Positions 7,929-17,378 are shown, counted from the first letter of the stretch. The stretch is 64,000 bases of DNA from Pseudarthrobacter sp. fls2-241-R2A-127 (GCF_030209355.1 NZ_JARVSF010000019.1:62001-126000); one strand, 5' to 3'. A program made the numbers and translations. The notes: generated by a model not told the origin, from the sequence alone.

Positions 7929-10900
7929 TTGCATGACGACCGCAGGATCACGGAAGTCCGCCTGGCAAGGTTTGTGCGCGAGCGCATCAACCCAGCCGCC
8001 TACAGCAGGACGGTCCCGCTTGCCCTGAGCAGCTGGGAGGTCCCCGGCGAACCAGTCCCCGCGCTGGAGGCGATGCGGCAACAGTTCCAGCCGCAGGAAC
8101 ACGGCGCACCCTGGGGAAGGCCGTGGGGCACCACATGGCTCCGGCTGCAGGGAGAAGTACCGGAATCATGGGCCAGCGGCCCGGACACCACCTTGGAGGT
8201 GGTGGTGGACCTCGGGTTCACCACCGAGGCGCCCGGGTTCCAGTGCGAGGGCATCGCCTGGCGTTCAGACGGGTCCATCATCAAGGCGATCTCTCCCCGC
8301 AACCAGTACATCCCGCTGAAGCTCCTGGGCAGCGGTATGGCCGTGGATTTCTACGTGGAGGCCGCCGCGAACCCTGACATGGCACAGGGCTGGACTTTCG
8401 CAGCCACTCCGCTGGGCGACAAGGCAACAGCCGGGGGAGCCCCGCAGTACCGGCTCGGGACCATCGCCATCGCGGAACTGAACCAGTGCGTGTGGGAACT
8501 CCAGCAGGACGTCTGGACCCTGTCCGGCCTGATGGAACAGCTGCCATTGGAGCTGCCACGCCGCCACGAGATCCTCAGGGCTCTGGAACGAATGATGGAC
8601 GTGATGGACCCGGACGACGTCGCCGGGACCGCGGCGGCAGGGCGTGAGGCGCTCGCCGACGTCATGCGCCGCCCCGCGTACGCCTCCGCGCACCAACTGG
8701 TGGCCACCGGCCATGCACACATCGACTCCGCTTGGCTCTGGCCCGTCCGTGAAACGATCCGCAAGTGCGCCAGGACGTTTTCCAACGTCGTGGCCCTGAT
8801 GGACGAAGACCCGGGCTTCGTCTTCTCCTGTTCCTCTGCCCAGCAGCTGGCTTGGATCAAGGAGTACTACCCGGAGTTGTTCGGACGGATCCGCGAGAAG
8901 GTGCGCGCCGGGCAGTTCGTTCCGGTCGGCGGCATGTGGGTGGAATCCGATACCAACATGCCCGGCGGCGAAGCCATGGCCCGGCAGTTCGTGGAGGGCA
9001 AGGGCTTCTTCCTCTCCGAGTTCGGCATCGAGTGCCGCGAGGCGTGGCTGCCGGACTCGTTCGGGTACAGCGCGGCGCTTCCCCAGATCGTCAAAGCCGC
9101 AGGCAGCCGCTGGTTCCTCACGCAAAAGATCTCCTGGAACCAGACCAACAAGATGCCCCACCACACGTTCAACTGGGAAGGCATCGACGGCACCCGCCTG
9201 TTCACCCATTTCCCGCCGGTGGACACGTATAACTCGGACCTCAGCGGCCGCGACCTGGCCCACGCCGAGCGCAACTACCGGGACCACGGACGCGGCACCG
9301 TGTCCTTGGTGCCCTTTGGCTTCGGCGACGGCGGCGGCGGTCCCACGCGCGAGATGCTGGCTGCCGCAGCCCGCACCCGGGACCTGGAAGGCTCACCCAA
9401 GGTGAGGGTCGGGTCGGCGGAGAGCTTCTTCCGGCAGGCCGAAGAAGACTACCAGGGGCTGCCCGTCTGGGTGGGCGAGATGTACCTGGAGCTGCACCGC
9501 GGCACGTACACTAGCCAGGCCCGGACCAAGAAAGGCAACCGGCGCAGCGAGCACCTGCTCCGCGAGGCGGAGCTGTGGTGCGCCACTGCTGCGGTCCGTA
9601 CCGGCAGCGGCTACGAGTACCCGTTGGCGGAACTCCGGCGGCTCTGGCAGTTGGTGCTGCTGCAGCAGTTCCACGACATCCTGCCGGGCAGCTCCATAGC
9701 CTGGGTGCACCAGGATGCCGAGCGGAACTACCAGGCCATCGAAACCGCCCTTGAAGCGATCATTGGCGAGGCGGCCGCAGCCATGCTGGGCCAAGGCGAA
9801 CAGCAGTTTCTGCTCAATGCGGCCCCGCATGCGCGGCAGGGTGTTCCGGCCCTCTCAGCCGCAGCGCCCGTGGCCCCGACGGAAGCCGCGCAGGCCACCA
9901 GGGACGGTGGCTGCTGGATCCTTGACAACGGCATCATCCGCGCCGTGGTGGACGCCGACGGACTGCTGGTTTCGCTGCGCGACCACGCCACCGGCCGCGA
10001 AGCTATCGCCCCCGGCCAACGCGGCAACCTGCTGGAGCTGCACCGGGATACGCCCAATGAATGGGATGCCTGGGACATTGACGAGTTCTACCGGCGCAAC
10101 GTCACTGCGCTGCGGCACGCGGAATCAGTCCGGCTGGTCACTGACGGGGCGAACGCCGTCGTCGTCGTGGACCGGCTGGCAGGTGCCTCGCCGCTCACGC
10201 AGCGCATCACCCTTGCGCCCGGCAGCCCGTCACTGGAAATCCGCACCTCGGTGGACTGGCAGGAGCGCGAGAAGCTGCTCAAGCTGGGCTTTGCCCTGGA
10301 TCTCAGGGCCGACAGGTCGGCCTCTGAAACCCAGTTCGGCCATGTCTTCCGGCCCACCCACACCAACACCTCCTGGGAGGCGGCGAAGTTCGAAATCTGC
10401 GCGCACCGTTGGATCCACGTTGGCGAACCCGGCTACGGCGTGGCCGTTTCCAACTCGTCCACGTACGGGCACGACGTAGGCAGGGCGGTCAGGGAAGCGG
10501 ACGGCGGCACCACCACGACGGTGCGGTTGTCCCTTCTGCGGGCACCCAAATTCCCCGACCCCGACGCCGACCGCGGCCGCCACGAGCTGACCGTGTCCAT
10601 TCGCCCGGGGGCCGGCATCGCCGAGGCCATCGAGGAAGGGTACCGGACCAACCTGGCGCCCCGGCTGATGCGCGGCGCGGCGCCGGTGGAGCCGCTGTTC
10701 ACGGTCAGCAATCCAGCATTGGTGGTCGAGGCGGTCAAGTGTGCGCAGGACGGTTCCGGAGATGTCGTGGTAAGGCTCTACGAGTCCCTGGGGCAGCGCT
10801 CCGCCGGGCATATCGCTGCCAACTTCCCCGTCCGGGCAGTGGTGGCCACAGATCTCCTGGAGCGGGCGGCCGAGGCCCCGGGAGTGGTTCCCGGCGAGGG

Positions 10901-10961
10901 CGGGGCCGGGCTCAGCCTCCGGCCGTTCCAGCTGGTCACCCTGCGCTTCACCCGGAAATAG
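7929..10961 (+). CDS. Alpha-mannosidase, glycoside hydrolase family 38
   Basis: A 1010-residue GH38 enzyme, the normal length for bacterial and yeast-type cytosolic alpha-mannosidases. The catalytic domain begins near residue 255 with TGHAHIDSAWLWPVRET (zinc ligands His and Asp); the nucleophile region is EAWLPDSFGYSAALPQI, and the LQQFHDILPGSSI zinc site is near residue 580. The second half is the C-terminal beta-domain. No signal peptide is seen, so it is cytoplasmic. The start is TTG 7929, 8 nt after AGAGGA; the nearby ATG at 7933 is out of frame. It stands alone, without transporter or regulator neighbours. Confidence 0.92.
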   Translation: MHDDRRITEVRLARFVRERINPAAYSRTVPLALSSWEVPGEPVPALEAMRQQFQPQEHGAPWGRPWGTTWLRLQGEVPESWASGPDTTLEVVVDLGFTTEAPGFQCEGIAWRSDGSIIKAISPRNQYIPLKLLGSGMAVDFYVEAAANPDMAQGWTFAATPLGDKATAGGAPQYRLGTIAIAELNQCVWELQQDVWTLSGLMEQLPLELPRRHEILRALERMMDVMDPDDVAGTAAAGREALADVMRRPAYASAHQLVATGHAHIDSAWLWPVRETIRKCARTFSNVVALMDEDPGFVFSCSSAQQLAWIKEYYPELFGRIREKVRAGQFVPVGGMWVESDTNMPGGEAMARQFVEGKGFFLSEFGIECREAWLPDSFGYSAALPQIVKAAGSRWFLTQKISWNQTNKMPHHTFNWEGIDGTRLFTHFPPVDTYNSDLSGRDLAHAERNYRDHGRGTVSLVPFGFGDGGGGPTREMLAAAARTRDLEGSPKVRVGSAESFFRQAEEDYQGLPVWVGEMYLELHRGTYTSQARTKKGNRRSEHLLREAELWCATAAVRTGSGYEYPLAELRRLWQLVLLQQFHDILPGSSIAWVHQDAERNYQAIETALEAIIGEAAAAMLGQGEQQFLLNAAPHARQGVPALSAAAPVAPTEAAQATRDGGCWILDNGIIRAVVDADGLLVSLRDHATGREAIAPGQRGNLLELHRDTPNEWDAWDIDEFYRRNVTALRHAESVRLVTDGANAVVVVDRLAGASPLTQRITLAPGSPSLEIRTSVDWQEREKLLKLGFALDLRADRSASETQFGHVFRPTHTNTSWEAAKFEICAHRWIHVGEPGYGVAVSNSSTYGHDVGRAVREADGGTTTTVRLSLLRAPKFPDPDADRGRHELTVSIRPGAGIAEAIEEGYRTNLAPRLMRGAAPVEPLFTVSNPALVVEAVKCAQDGSGDVVVRLYESLGQRSAGHIAANFPVRAVVATDLLERAAEAPGVVPGEGGAGLSLRPFQLVTLRFTRK

Positions 10962-10997
10962 CGGTTCCAAGGCGGGCACAAGGGCCCTTAAACAGGC

Positions 10998-11034
10998 TGA
11001 GTGGGGGCGGTCCCCAACGATCCGCCACCACTCA
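10998..11034 (+). repeat. Inverted repeat between convergent genes, possible terminator
   Basis: TGAGTGGGGGCGG and CCGCCACCACTCA form a 13-bp stem with one mismatch and an 11-nt loop, between the alpha-mannosidase and the convergent membrane protein gene. No T-tract follows. Actinobacterial terminators often lack one, so a bidirectional terminator is plausible but unproven. Confidence 0.45.
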
Positions 11035-11171
11035 TCCCCCCAATGTGCGCAAAGGCATACTGGACAGCCCGGCGATTGAGAATTTATCCCCGTTCAAAAG
11101 CGCCTGGCCTGCCCGCCTTCACACATTCATGATTGTGTCACACACTAATGATTTTGTGAAAGCTGGAAATG

Positions 11172-11906
11172 TTACGTTTCGGTAGATGTCTTCCGGGACC
11201 TGGCCTGGCGGTTCACTACCCTCGCCGTCCAGATCAGGGCCAGGCCAACGACGTAGCAGAGGACTGCCGAGTAATTGATGATGAATTCCATCGCGTTCAG
11301 GGCCGGCGGGATCAGAGGAAAGAGCAGGGTCAGCGCAACGGCTGCGCCGCCCAGGGCCAGCAACCCGGCGGCAATCCGCACCAGGAGGGGCAGGCGTTCC
11401 TGCACTGCGCGCACCATGGGCGGCACGAGGGCCAGGGCAACAAACGCCGGGTAGGCCCGGCCTGCCGCGCCGTAGTACTCGACTAGCGCGAAGTTGCGTC
11501 CATCCTTGGCGGAGATGGCCACCAGTCCTGCAGAGGAGCCTGATGTGTCCATCAGCAGGAACAACGCCACCATCACGGCCGAGATCGTGAGCAGCACCAT
11601 GAGCCCGGTCCTCCCCGTGATCAGCCGGTAGGCCCCGTCAGCGCCGAAGCCCCGGGAGACACGGATGCCCAGGAAGAAGATGGCGCCGAAGACGACGAAG
11701 CGAAGCAGCAGGTTGGCCAGGTTGATCCCGCCCATGGCCTGGTCGATGACGACGTAGGGGCCTTGGATGCTCAACAGGATGGCAAGCGTCATCAACGCAA
11801 AGATGCCGAACAAAGAACGGTTTTCGCCGCGGAGGGCGCTGGGAATGCGCGCTGCCGCAACGAGGCCGCAAATGGCCAGCGTGGTCCACTGGAGGGTCTC
11901 GATCAT
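11172..11906 (-). CDS. Seven-helix integral membrane protein of unknown function
   Basis: About 244 residues with seven hydrophobic segments (for example CGLVAAARI, LFGIFALMTLAILLSI, LLLRFVVFGAIFFLGI, VLLTISAVMVALFLLM) and a basic C-terminal tail QARSRKTSTET. I do not recognise a named family. The start is placed at the ATG at 11906, which overlaps the stop of the HTH gene (ATGA) and has GGAGAA 6 nt upstream; an ATG five codons earlier (11921) is the alternative. The coupling to an HTH protein is the main clue: the pair probably acts as a regulator plus membrane partner. Confidence 0.75.
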   Translation of the reverse strand: MIETLQWTTLAICGLVAAARIPSALRGENRSLFGIFALMTLAILLSIQGPYVVIDQAMGGINLANLLLRFVVFGAIFFLGIRVSRGFGADGAYRLITGRTGLMVLLTISAVMVALFLLMDTSGSSAGLVAISAKDGRNFALVEYYGAAGRAYPAFVALALVPPMVRAVQERLPLLVRIAAGLLALGGAAVALTLLFPLIPPALNAMEFIINYSAVLCYVVGLALIWTARVVNRQARSRKTSTET

Positions 11907-12634
11907 CCCAGGTTCTCCCATATTTTTTCGGTTTGTGCCTGGTCTTGTTCATGCCGGCGCAGCACTTTACCCAAGGCCTGCAGCCTGTCTCCTGCGAGCA
12001 CGGTGAGTTCTCCGTCGGAGAGGCTGTCCAGCGCGGCCTGCCGGGCCCCCGCGGGCCAGCCGGCCTCCTCCTCGGTGACAAGCCCCGTTGCCACCAGGCC
12101 GCCCACCGGGCCCACCCCTGCCGCCACGGCGGTGGCCATGGCGAGTTCGGGGGAGAGCCGGTTGGCAGTCAGCTGGGCTGAATAGTTCTGCGGAGCCACA
12201 CCGGTGCTGGCCGAGACCCGCTGCCGGACCTCGCCGTCGTCGATCGCATCAACCCAGTTCTTCACCGAGGTGGCGTGCGGGGCCGGCCCCAGGACGGGTG
12301 TGGAAGCTCCCTGGACCGGGTCCATTGCGGACCGGACCAAAAGGGCCCGCAGGAGGTCGGCCGTGGAAATCTGGCTTACCAGCTCGCACTTGGTGGGAGG
12401 GTGGGGCGGGCCGGCCAGGACGCTGTAGTCGTCGAAGCCGGCCAGCGACGCGACCGGGTTGGCGTGGTAGGCGCGGCTGATGCTGACCACCGTGTTGACT
12501 GCCACCTTGCCCCGGACCAGCTGCTGGGCGAGTGTGGTGCGCTTGATCCCGGAGACCCGGCAGACGTCCGCAGTGCTGGCATCGGGGGCGATGCTTTGCA
12601 GCCAGCGCTGAAACGCCTTGGCGGGAATGCTCAT
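11903..12634 (-). CDS. Putative helix-turn-helix (XRE-like) DNA-binding protein paired with a membrane protein
   Basis: A 243-residue protein whose first ~70 residues resemble an XRE-type HTH (STADVCRVSGIKRTTLAQQL, then VVSISRAYHANPVASLAGF). The rest has no motif I recognise; it is soluble, with a helical C-terminus. It is translated just ahead of, and coupled to, the seven-helix membrane protein. The promoter must lie in the 253 bp shared with the divergent ABC-F gene. Function unknown. Confidence 0.65.
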   Translation of the reverse strand: MSIPAKAFQRWLQSIAPDASTADVCRVSGIKRTTLAQQLVRGKVAVNTVVSISRAYHANPVASLAGFDDYSVLAGPPHPPTKCELVSQISTADLLRALLVRSAMDPVQGASTPVLGPAPHATSVKNWVDAIDDGEVRQRVSASTGVAPQNYSAQLTANRLSPELAMATAVAAGVGPVGGLVATGLVTEEEAGWPAGARQAALDSLSDGELTVLAGDRLQALGKVLRRHEQDQAQTEKIWENLG

Positions 12635-12732
12635 GGAAAGCCCTCTGCAGAACGGGTGATTATGTGGATAACTTTACCGTGCCGGCCGGTGCGCAGCCGT
12701 GCCGCGGATTTTGCCCGCAACCCACATTCGTC

Positions 12733-12887
12733 TATAGTTGATGGTCGAGCCCGTTGGTCCGTACACCCCCCAAGTCCGGACCAGCGGGTTCTTCTATGTC
12801 CTGCAGCCCCAGCGGCGCCGCGGCCCCGAAACCGCTGCTGCGCCGGCCGCATATGGGCTTCCCGGGCAGCGGCGAAAGGACGAATCA
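12733..12887 (+). promoter_or_regulatory. Promoter and hairpin leader of the ABC-F gene (candidate attenuator)
   Basis: A TATAGT -10 box lies at 12733-12738. Immediately downstream, GAGCCCGTTGGTCCG (12747-12761) pairs along 15 positions, two of them G-U, with CGGACCAGCGGGTTC (12777-12791), followed by TTCTATGT. A leader of about 140 nt ending in GCGAAAGGACG follows. ABC-F resistance genes are often controlled by ribosome-mediated attenuation in such leaders, so this hairpin is a candidate attenuator. Confidence 0.5.
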
Positions 12888-14555
12888 ATGACTGCAACCC
12901 TCGTTGCCAAGGACGTCTCCGGCGGCCATGGGCACCGTGAGCTCTTCTCCGGGCTTTCGCTGACGGTAGCCCCGGGCGACGTCGTCGGGGTCGTGGGAGC
13001 GAACGGCGCCGGGAAGTCCACCCTGTTGCGCCTGCTCGCCGGCGTGGACCAGCCCCAGGGCGGTTCCATCAGCCTTGCCCCGGCAGACGCCTTCGTTGGC
13101 TGGCTGCCGCAGGAGCACGACCGCCTCTCCGGTGAAACCGTGGCCCGGTATATTGCCCGCCGGACCGGCTGCGCCGAAGCGACCCTGCAGATGGAAACCA
13201 CCGCCGAAGGCCTGGGCTCCGGCGCGCCCGGGGCAGATGATGCCTACTCCCGGGCGTTCGACCGCTGGATGGCTTCCGGAGCCGCGGACCTCGACGACCG
13301 GATCCCCGCTGTGCTGGCCGACCTCGGGCTGGATGCTGGTCCCGATGCGCTGATGACCGGACTGTCCGGCGGCCAGGCCGCCCGGGTTGCCCTGGCTGCA
13401 CTGCTGCTGAGCCGCTTCGACGTGGTGCTGCTCGATGAGCCCACGAACGACCTTGACCTCGCCGGTTTGGCCACGCTGGAAAACTTTGTCAAGGGGCTCC
13501 GCGGCGGCGTGGTGCTGGTAAGCCACGACCGTGAGTTCCTGGCCCGCTGCGTGACGCGGGTGGTGGAGCTGGACCTGGCGCAGAACAGCGTGGCCGTCTA
13601 CGACGGCGGCTACGACGCCTTCCTCGAGGAACGTGCGGTGGCGCGCCGGCACGCCCGCGAGAAGTACGAGGACTTTGCGGCCACCAAGGCAGACCTGGTG
13701 TCCCGCGCACGGACCCAGCGGGAGTGGAGCTCCCAGGGCGTCCGGAATGCCATGAAGAAGAACCCGGACAACGACAAGATCCGGCGGGCCGCCAGCACCG
13801 AGTCTTCGGAGAAGCAGGCCCAGAAGGTCCGTCAAATGGAGTCCCGCATCGCCCGGCTGGACGTCGTGGAAGAGCCCCGCAAGGAATGGCAGCTCCAGTT
13901 CAGCATCGGGCAGGCTCCCCGCTCCAGCGCCGTCGTGGCCACCTTGCGCGACGTGGTGGCCCGCCAGGGTGACTTCACCCTGGGGCCGGTCAACCTCCAG
14001 CTCAACGGCGGAGAACGGATCGGGATCACCGGGCCCAACGGCGCCGGTAAATCGACCCTGCTGCGGCTGCTGCTGGGCACCCAGGAACCGGACGACGGCG
14101 AGGCCTCCATGGGTGCCTCCGTCGCCGTCGGCGAAATCGACCAGGCCCGCGGGCTGCTTGACGGCAGCCGGGCGCTCGGCGACGCCGTCGAAGCCGTGCT
14201 GGCTGACTGGACCGGCGCCGACGTCCGCACGCTCCTGGCCAAGTTCGGGCTCAAGGCGGACCATACCTCCCGGACCGTGGATTCCCTGTCCCCGGGGGAG
14301 CGGACCCGGGCCGCCCTGGCGTTGCTCCAGGCGCGCGGGGTAAACCTGCTGGTACTGGACGAACCCACCAACCATCTCGACCTGCCCGCCATTGAGCAGC
14401 TGGAAGAGGCCCTGGAAAGCTACGACGGTGCGCTGTTGCTGGTCACCCACGACCGCCGCCTGCTCGAAAATGTCCGCCTCGACTCACGGTGGCACCTGGA
14501 AAACGGAACCGTCCAGGAACTCCACCACACTGCAAGCCAGGAGAAACAACCATGA
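12888..14555 (+). CDS. ABC-F family ATPase (ribosome-associated, possible antibiotic resistance factor)
   Basis: A 555-residue protein with two ABC ATPase domains and no membrane segments. First Walker A is G37-ANGAGKST, with LSGGQAARVALAALLL and LLDEPTNDLDL; the second half has ITGPNGAGKSTLLRL near residue 382, LSPGERTRAALALL and LDEPTNHLDL. The interdomain linker (about residues 255-330) is long and charged, as in the P-site tRNA interaction motif of ABC-F proteins. They act on stalled or drug-bound ribosomes. ATG 12888 has GAAAGGA upstream. It overlaps the ABC exporter gene by ATGA. Whether it is a resistance or a housekeeping type cannot be decided from sequence alone. Confidence 0.87.
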   Translation: MTATLVAKDVSGGHGHRELFSGLSLTVAPGDVVGVVGANGAGKSTLLRLLAGVDQPQGGSISLAPADAFVGWLPQEHDRLSGETVARYIARRTGCAEATLQMETTAEGLGSGAPGADDAYSRAFDRWMASGAADLDDRIPAVLADLGLDAGPDALMTGLSGGQAARVALAALLLSRFDVVLLDEPTNDLDLAGLATLENFVKGLRGGVVLVSHDREFLARCVTRVVELDLAQNSVAVYDGGYDAFLEERAVARRHAREKYEDFAATKADLVSRARTQREWSSQGVRNAMKKNPDNDKIRRAASTESSEKQAQKVRQMESRIARLDVVEEPRKEWQLQFSIGQAPRSSAVVATLRDVVARQGDFTLGPVNLQLNGGERIGITGPNGAGKSTLLRLLLGTQEPDDGEASMGASVAVGEIDQARGLLDGSRALGDAVEAVLADWTGADVRTLLAKFGLKADHTSRTVDSLSPGERTRAALALLQARGVNLLVLDEPTNHLDLPAIEQLEEALESYDGALLLVTHDRRLLENVRLDSRWHLENGTVQELHHTASQEKQP

Positions 14556-16465
14556 GCATGGACCGCGTGGCCTGGAGCTCCCTCTACAACATCAGCACCG
14601 CCAAGAGCGGCTCGAAGCCGTTCTCCAAGGAAACCCTGAAGCGGGTGCTGGCCTTCGCCGCGCCGCACAAGGGCAAGCTCATCGCCTTTGTGCTCTCCTC
14701 CGTGGCAGCGGCCTTCCTGGCCGTCGCCACCCCGGTGCTTGCCGGCCAGGTGGTGGACGCCATCATCGCCAAGTCGGATGCCGGTACCGTGATCTGGCTG
14801 GCGGTGCTGATCGCCATCGTGGCCGTGGGGGAGGCGGGGGTGGGGCTGCTGACCCGCTGGCTGTCCTCCACCATCGGCGAAGGCGTCATCGTGGACCTCC
14901 GCACCCGGGTGTTCGACCACGTGCAGCGCATGCCCATCGCCTTCTTCACCCGCACCCGCACAGGGGCGCTGGTCAGCCGCCTCAACAACGACGTCATCGG
15001 GGCACAGTCAGCTTTTGCCGGTACCCTGTCCGGCGTCGTGAGCAACTCCGTGGCGTTGATCCTGACCCTGGCCGTGATGCTCAACAAGTCCTGGCTCGTG
15101 ACTGTCCTCGCCATGGTGCTGCTGCCGATCTTCCTCATTCCCGCCCGGCGCATGGGCTCCAAGCTGGCCGACCTGCGCCGTGAAGCCGCTGCGCACAACG
15201 CCGCCATGGGCACCCAGATGACGGAGCGGTTCTCCGCCCCCGGCGCCACGCTGGTAAAGCTGTTCGGCCGCCCGGATGAGGAATCCCGCGAGTTCGCCGC
15301 CCGTGCCGGCCGCGTCCGCGACATCGGCGTGCGCATGGCCATGCTGCAGTTCACGTTCGTCACGGCCCTGACCCTGGTGTCCGCGCTGGCACTGGCACTG
15401 GTCTACGGACTGGGCGGCTGGCTCGCCCTCGGCGGCCAGCTCGCCCCCGGAGACGTGGTGGTCCTGGCGCTCCTCCTGACCCGGCTCTACGCCCCACTCA
15501 CGGCGCTGTCCAACGCCCGGGTGGAAGTCATGAGCGCCCTGGTCAGCTTTGAACGCGTCTTCGAAATCCTGGACCTGGAACCCCTGATCCAGCAGAAGCC
15601 GGACGCCGTGCCCGTTCCTGCCGGGCCGGTGTCCGTGGAGTTCGACAACGTCCGGTTCGCCTACCCCTCCGCGGACAAGGTCTCCTTGGCATCGCTGGAG
15701 GAAGTTTCGACCCTTGACACCCGGGGCGGCGAGGAAGTGCTGCACGGGTTGAGCTTCCGGGTGGAACCGGGCCAGACGGTGGCCCTGGTGGGCTCCTCCG
15801 GCGCCGGTAAGTCCACCATCGCCCAGCTGCTGTCGCGGCTTTACGACGTCGACTCCGGCGCCGTGCGTCTTGGCGGCACCGCGCCGGGGGCGGGGCTGGA
15901 CGTCCGGGACGCTACGTTCGATTCGCTGCGGGACACCCTGGGCATGGTGACCCAGGACGGGCACCTGTTCCACGAAACCATCGCCTCCAACCTGCGGCTG
16001 GCCCGTCCCGACGCCACGGACGAAGACATGTGGGACGTCCTGCGCCAGGCACGGCTGGAGACCATGATCAGGTCCTTGCCGGACGGCCTGGAGACAGTGG
16101 TGGGGGAGCGCGGCTACCGGCTCTCCGGCGGTGAACGCCAGCGGCTCACCATCGCCCGGCTCCTGATCGCCCAGCCCCGGGTGGTCATCCTCGATGAGGC
16201 CACCGCCGCGCTCGACTCCACGAACGAAGCGGCCGTGCAGGCAGCCCTGGGCGCCGCGCTCGAGGGGCGTACCGCCGTCGTGATTGCGCACCGGCTCTCC
16301 ACCGTCCGCGCTGCAGACGCCATCCTGGTGGTGGAGGGCGGCCAAATCGTCGAACGCGGAACCCACACCGAACTGCTGGCAGCCGGCGGCCGTTACGCCG
16401 AGCTCTACCAGACACAGTTTGCCGAGGCCACGGCCGTGGCGCAGGAAGCTGTCCCCGAGTTCTAA
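14552..16465 (+). CDS. ABC exporter, fused permease and ATPase (multidrug/lipid type)
   Basis: A 637-residue half-transporter: an exporter-type transmembrane domain (about residues 35-345, six helices, with the coupling sequence DLRTRVFDHVQRMPIAFFTR) and a C-terminal nucleotide-binding domain with Walker A G414-SSGAGKST, signature LSGGERQRL and Walker B VVILDEATAALDS, ending in the H-loop VVIAHRLSTV. It is expected to work as a homodimer in the cytoplasmic membrane. The start ATG overlaps the ABC-F stop (ATGA), so the two products are made together; joint drug protection and efflux is plausible inference. Confidence 0.9.
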   Translation: MSMDRVAWSSLYNISTAKSGSKPFSKETLKRVLAFAAPHKGKLIAFVLSSVAAAFLAVATPVLAGQVVDAIIAKSDAGTVIWLAVLIAIVAVGEAGVGLLTRWLSSTIGEGVIVDLRTRVFDHVQRMPIAFFTRTRTGALVSRLNNDVIGAQSAFAGTLSGVVSNSVALILTLAVMLNKSWLVTVLAMVLLPIFLIPARRMGSKLADLRREAAAHNAAMGTQMTERFSAPGATLVKLFGRPDEESREFAARAGRVRDIGVRMAMLQFTFVTALTLVSALALALVYGLGGWLALGGQLAPGDVVVLALLLTRLYAPLTALSNARVEVMSALVSFERVFEILDLEPLIQQKPDAVPVPAGPVSVEFDNVRFAYPSADKVSLASLEEVSTLDTRGGEEVLHGLSFRVEPGQTVALVGSSGAGKSTIAQLLSRLYDVDSGAVRLGGTAPGAGLDVRDATFDSLRDTLGMVTQDGHLFHETIASNLRLARPDATDEDMWDVLRQARLETMIRSLPDGLETVVGERGYRLSGGERQRLTIARLLIAQPRVVILDEATAALDSTNEAAVQAALGAALEGRTAVVIAHRLSTVRAADAILVVEGGQIVERGTHTELLAAGGRYAELYQTQFAEATAVAQEAVPEF

Positions 16466-16487
16466 GGGCTGGACACCCGGCCGCTGC

Positions 16488-16901
16488 CTAGAGGGCCCGT
16501 GCGGCCAGCAGGGGCAGGATGTGGTCCGTCAGCAGCGGCGCGAGGTCCCGTGAAAGGGCCGCGTCCGGCCTGCTGATATCCAGCCACCGGATCTCGGCGA
16601 TCTCAGCTGCGGGAGTGGCCTGCCAGGTGCCCGGGGCGATGAAGACGGTGGCTTCGATGTCGGTGGCGGCCTCGTTCGCGGCGTCGGCGATCCACACCCC
16701 CATCAGTTCCAGATCCTGGGGGCGGACAACGATCCCTACCTCCTCGGCGAGTTCCCTCGCGGCTGCCTGCACAGCGGTTTCGCCCGGCTCCGGCTTGCCG
16801 CCGGGGTGCATAAACATGCCGGTCCCGCGCTTCCGTACTGTCAGGAGGCGCCCGGCGTCGTCAAACACGCAGACGGCAGAGACCACGATCCGGTCTTTCA
16901 C
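16488..16901 (-). CDS. Nudix hydrolase
   Basis: A 137-residue Nudix enzyme hydrolysing a nucleoside diphosphate linked to another moiety. The Nudix box is complete (GGKPEPGETAVQAAARELAE followed by EVGI). GTG 16901 is chosen because it overlaps the upstream stop by GTGA and follows GGAAAGGA; a longer frame reaching 17027 would overlap most of the C-terminus of the DUF6314 gene. MutT-type cleansing of damaged nucleotides is possible, but the substrate is unknown. Confidence 0.88.
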   Translation of the reverse strand: MKDRIVVSAVCVFDDAGRLLTVRKRGTGMFMHPGGKPEPGETAVQAAARELAEEVGIVVRPQDLELMGVWIADAANEAATDIEATVFIAPGTWQATPAAEIAEIRWLDISRPDAALSRDLAPLLTDHILPLLAARAL

Positions 16902-17377
16902 GGGGAAATCCTTTCCAGGCGCGAGATCAGCAGGAGGTCCTTGCGGGGGCCGGTGACGTCCCAGCTGTAGCTGAAAGCGTCCGGGCCCTGGCGGGTGTAG
17001 GAGACACGGTAGGTGTCGGGGTCGCACCAGTGGGTGTCCTGGCTGGTGTCAGGGGTGAAGCTCATGCGGTGGAACGGCCTGCCGTCAGGAAAGAACACGT
17101 CCAGCGCATCGGGCTGCGGCAGGGGGTTCAGGACGTACTCCCGCGAGGCGGGACCGGTAAAAGAAGGCCAGCGCATGGTGCCTTCTTCGCGAAGGGCCAG
17201 GCCGTCGTCGTCCGTAGGGGTGAAAATCACGACGCCGGAAAAAGTTCCCCGGGTGCCGTCCGACCTGTCCAGCAGGTCCCGCTCCAGCCGCCAGCGGCCA
17301 CGCCGGCCTGTGATGTGGGGTTGGTGGCTGCCCAGGAGGTAGGCGCGGAGGCTTGGCTCCGGGGAAGGAGGATTCAA
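16898..17377 (-). CDS. DUF6314 family protein
   Basis: A 159-residue soluble protein resembling the DUF6314 family (LRAYLLGS, WRLERDLLDRSDGTRGTFSG, a probable beta-barrel lipocalin-like fold, ending DLLLISRLERI). The function is unknown. The only usable start is TTG 17377, two bases after the tRNA-Arg 3' end; no ATG or GTG occurs until about residue 49, which would remove the conserved N-terminus. It overlaps the Nudix gene by GTGA, so the two are probably co-translated. Confidence 0.8.
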   Translation of the reverse strand: MNPPSPEPSLRAYLLGSHQPHITGRRGRWRLERDLLDRSDGTRGTFSGVVIFTPTDDDGLALREEGTMRWPSFTGPASREYVLNPLPQPDALDVFFPDGRPFHRMSFTPDTSQDTHWCDPDTYRVSYTRQGPDAFSYSWDVTGPRKDLLLISRLERISP

Positions 17378-17378
17378 G

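Noticed and set aside
6234..8102. A 622-codon open frame on the minus strand across moeA, fdhD and the start of the alpha-mannosidase gene
   Set aside because: It spans three well supported plus-strand genes and their intergenic gaps, has no family motif and is explained by the scarcity of stop codons in GC-rich antisense frames.
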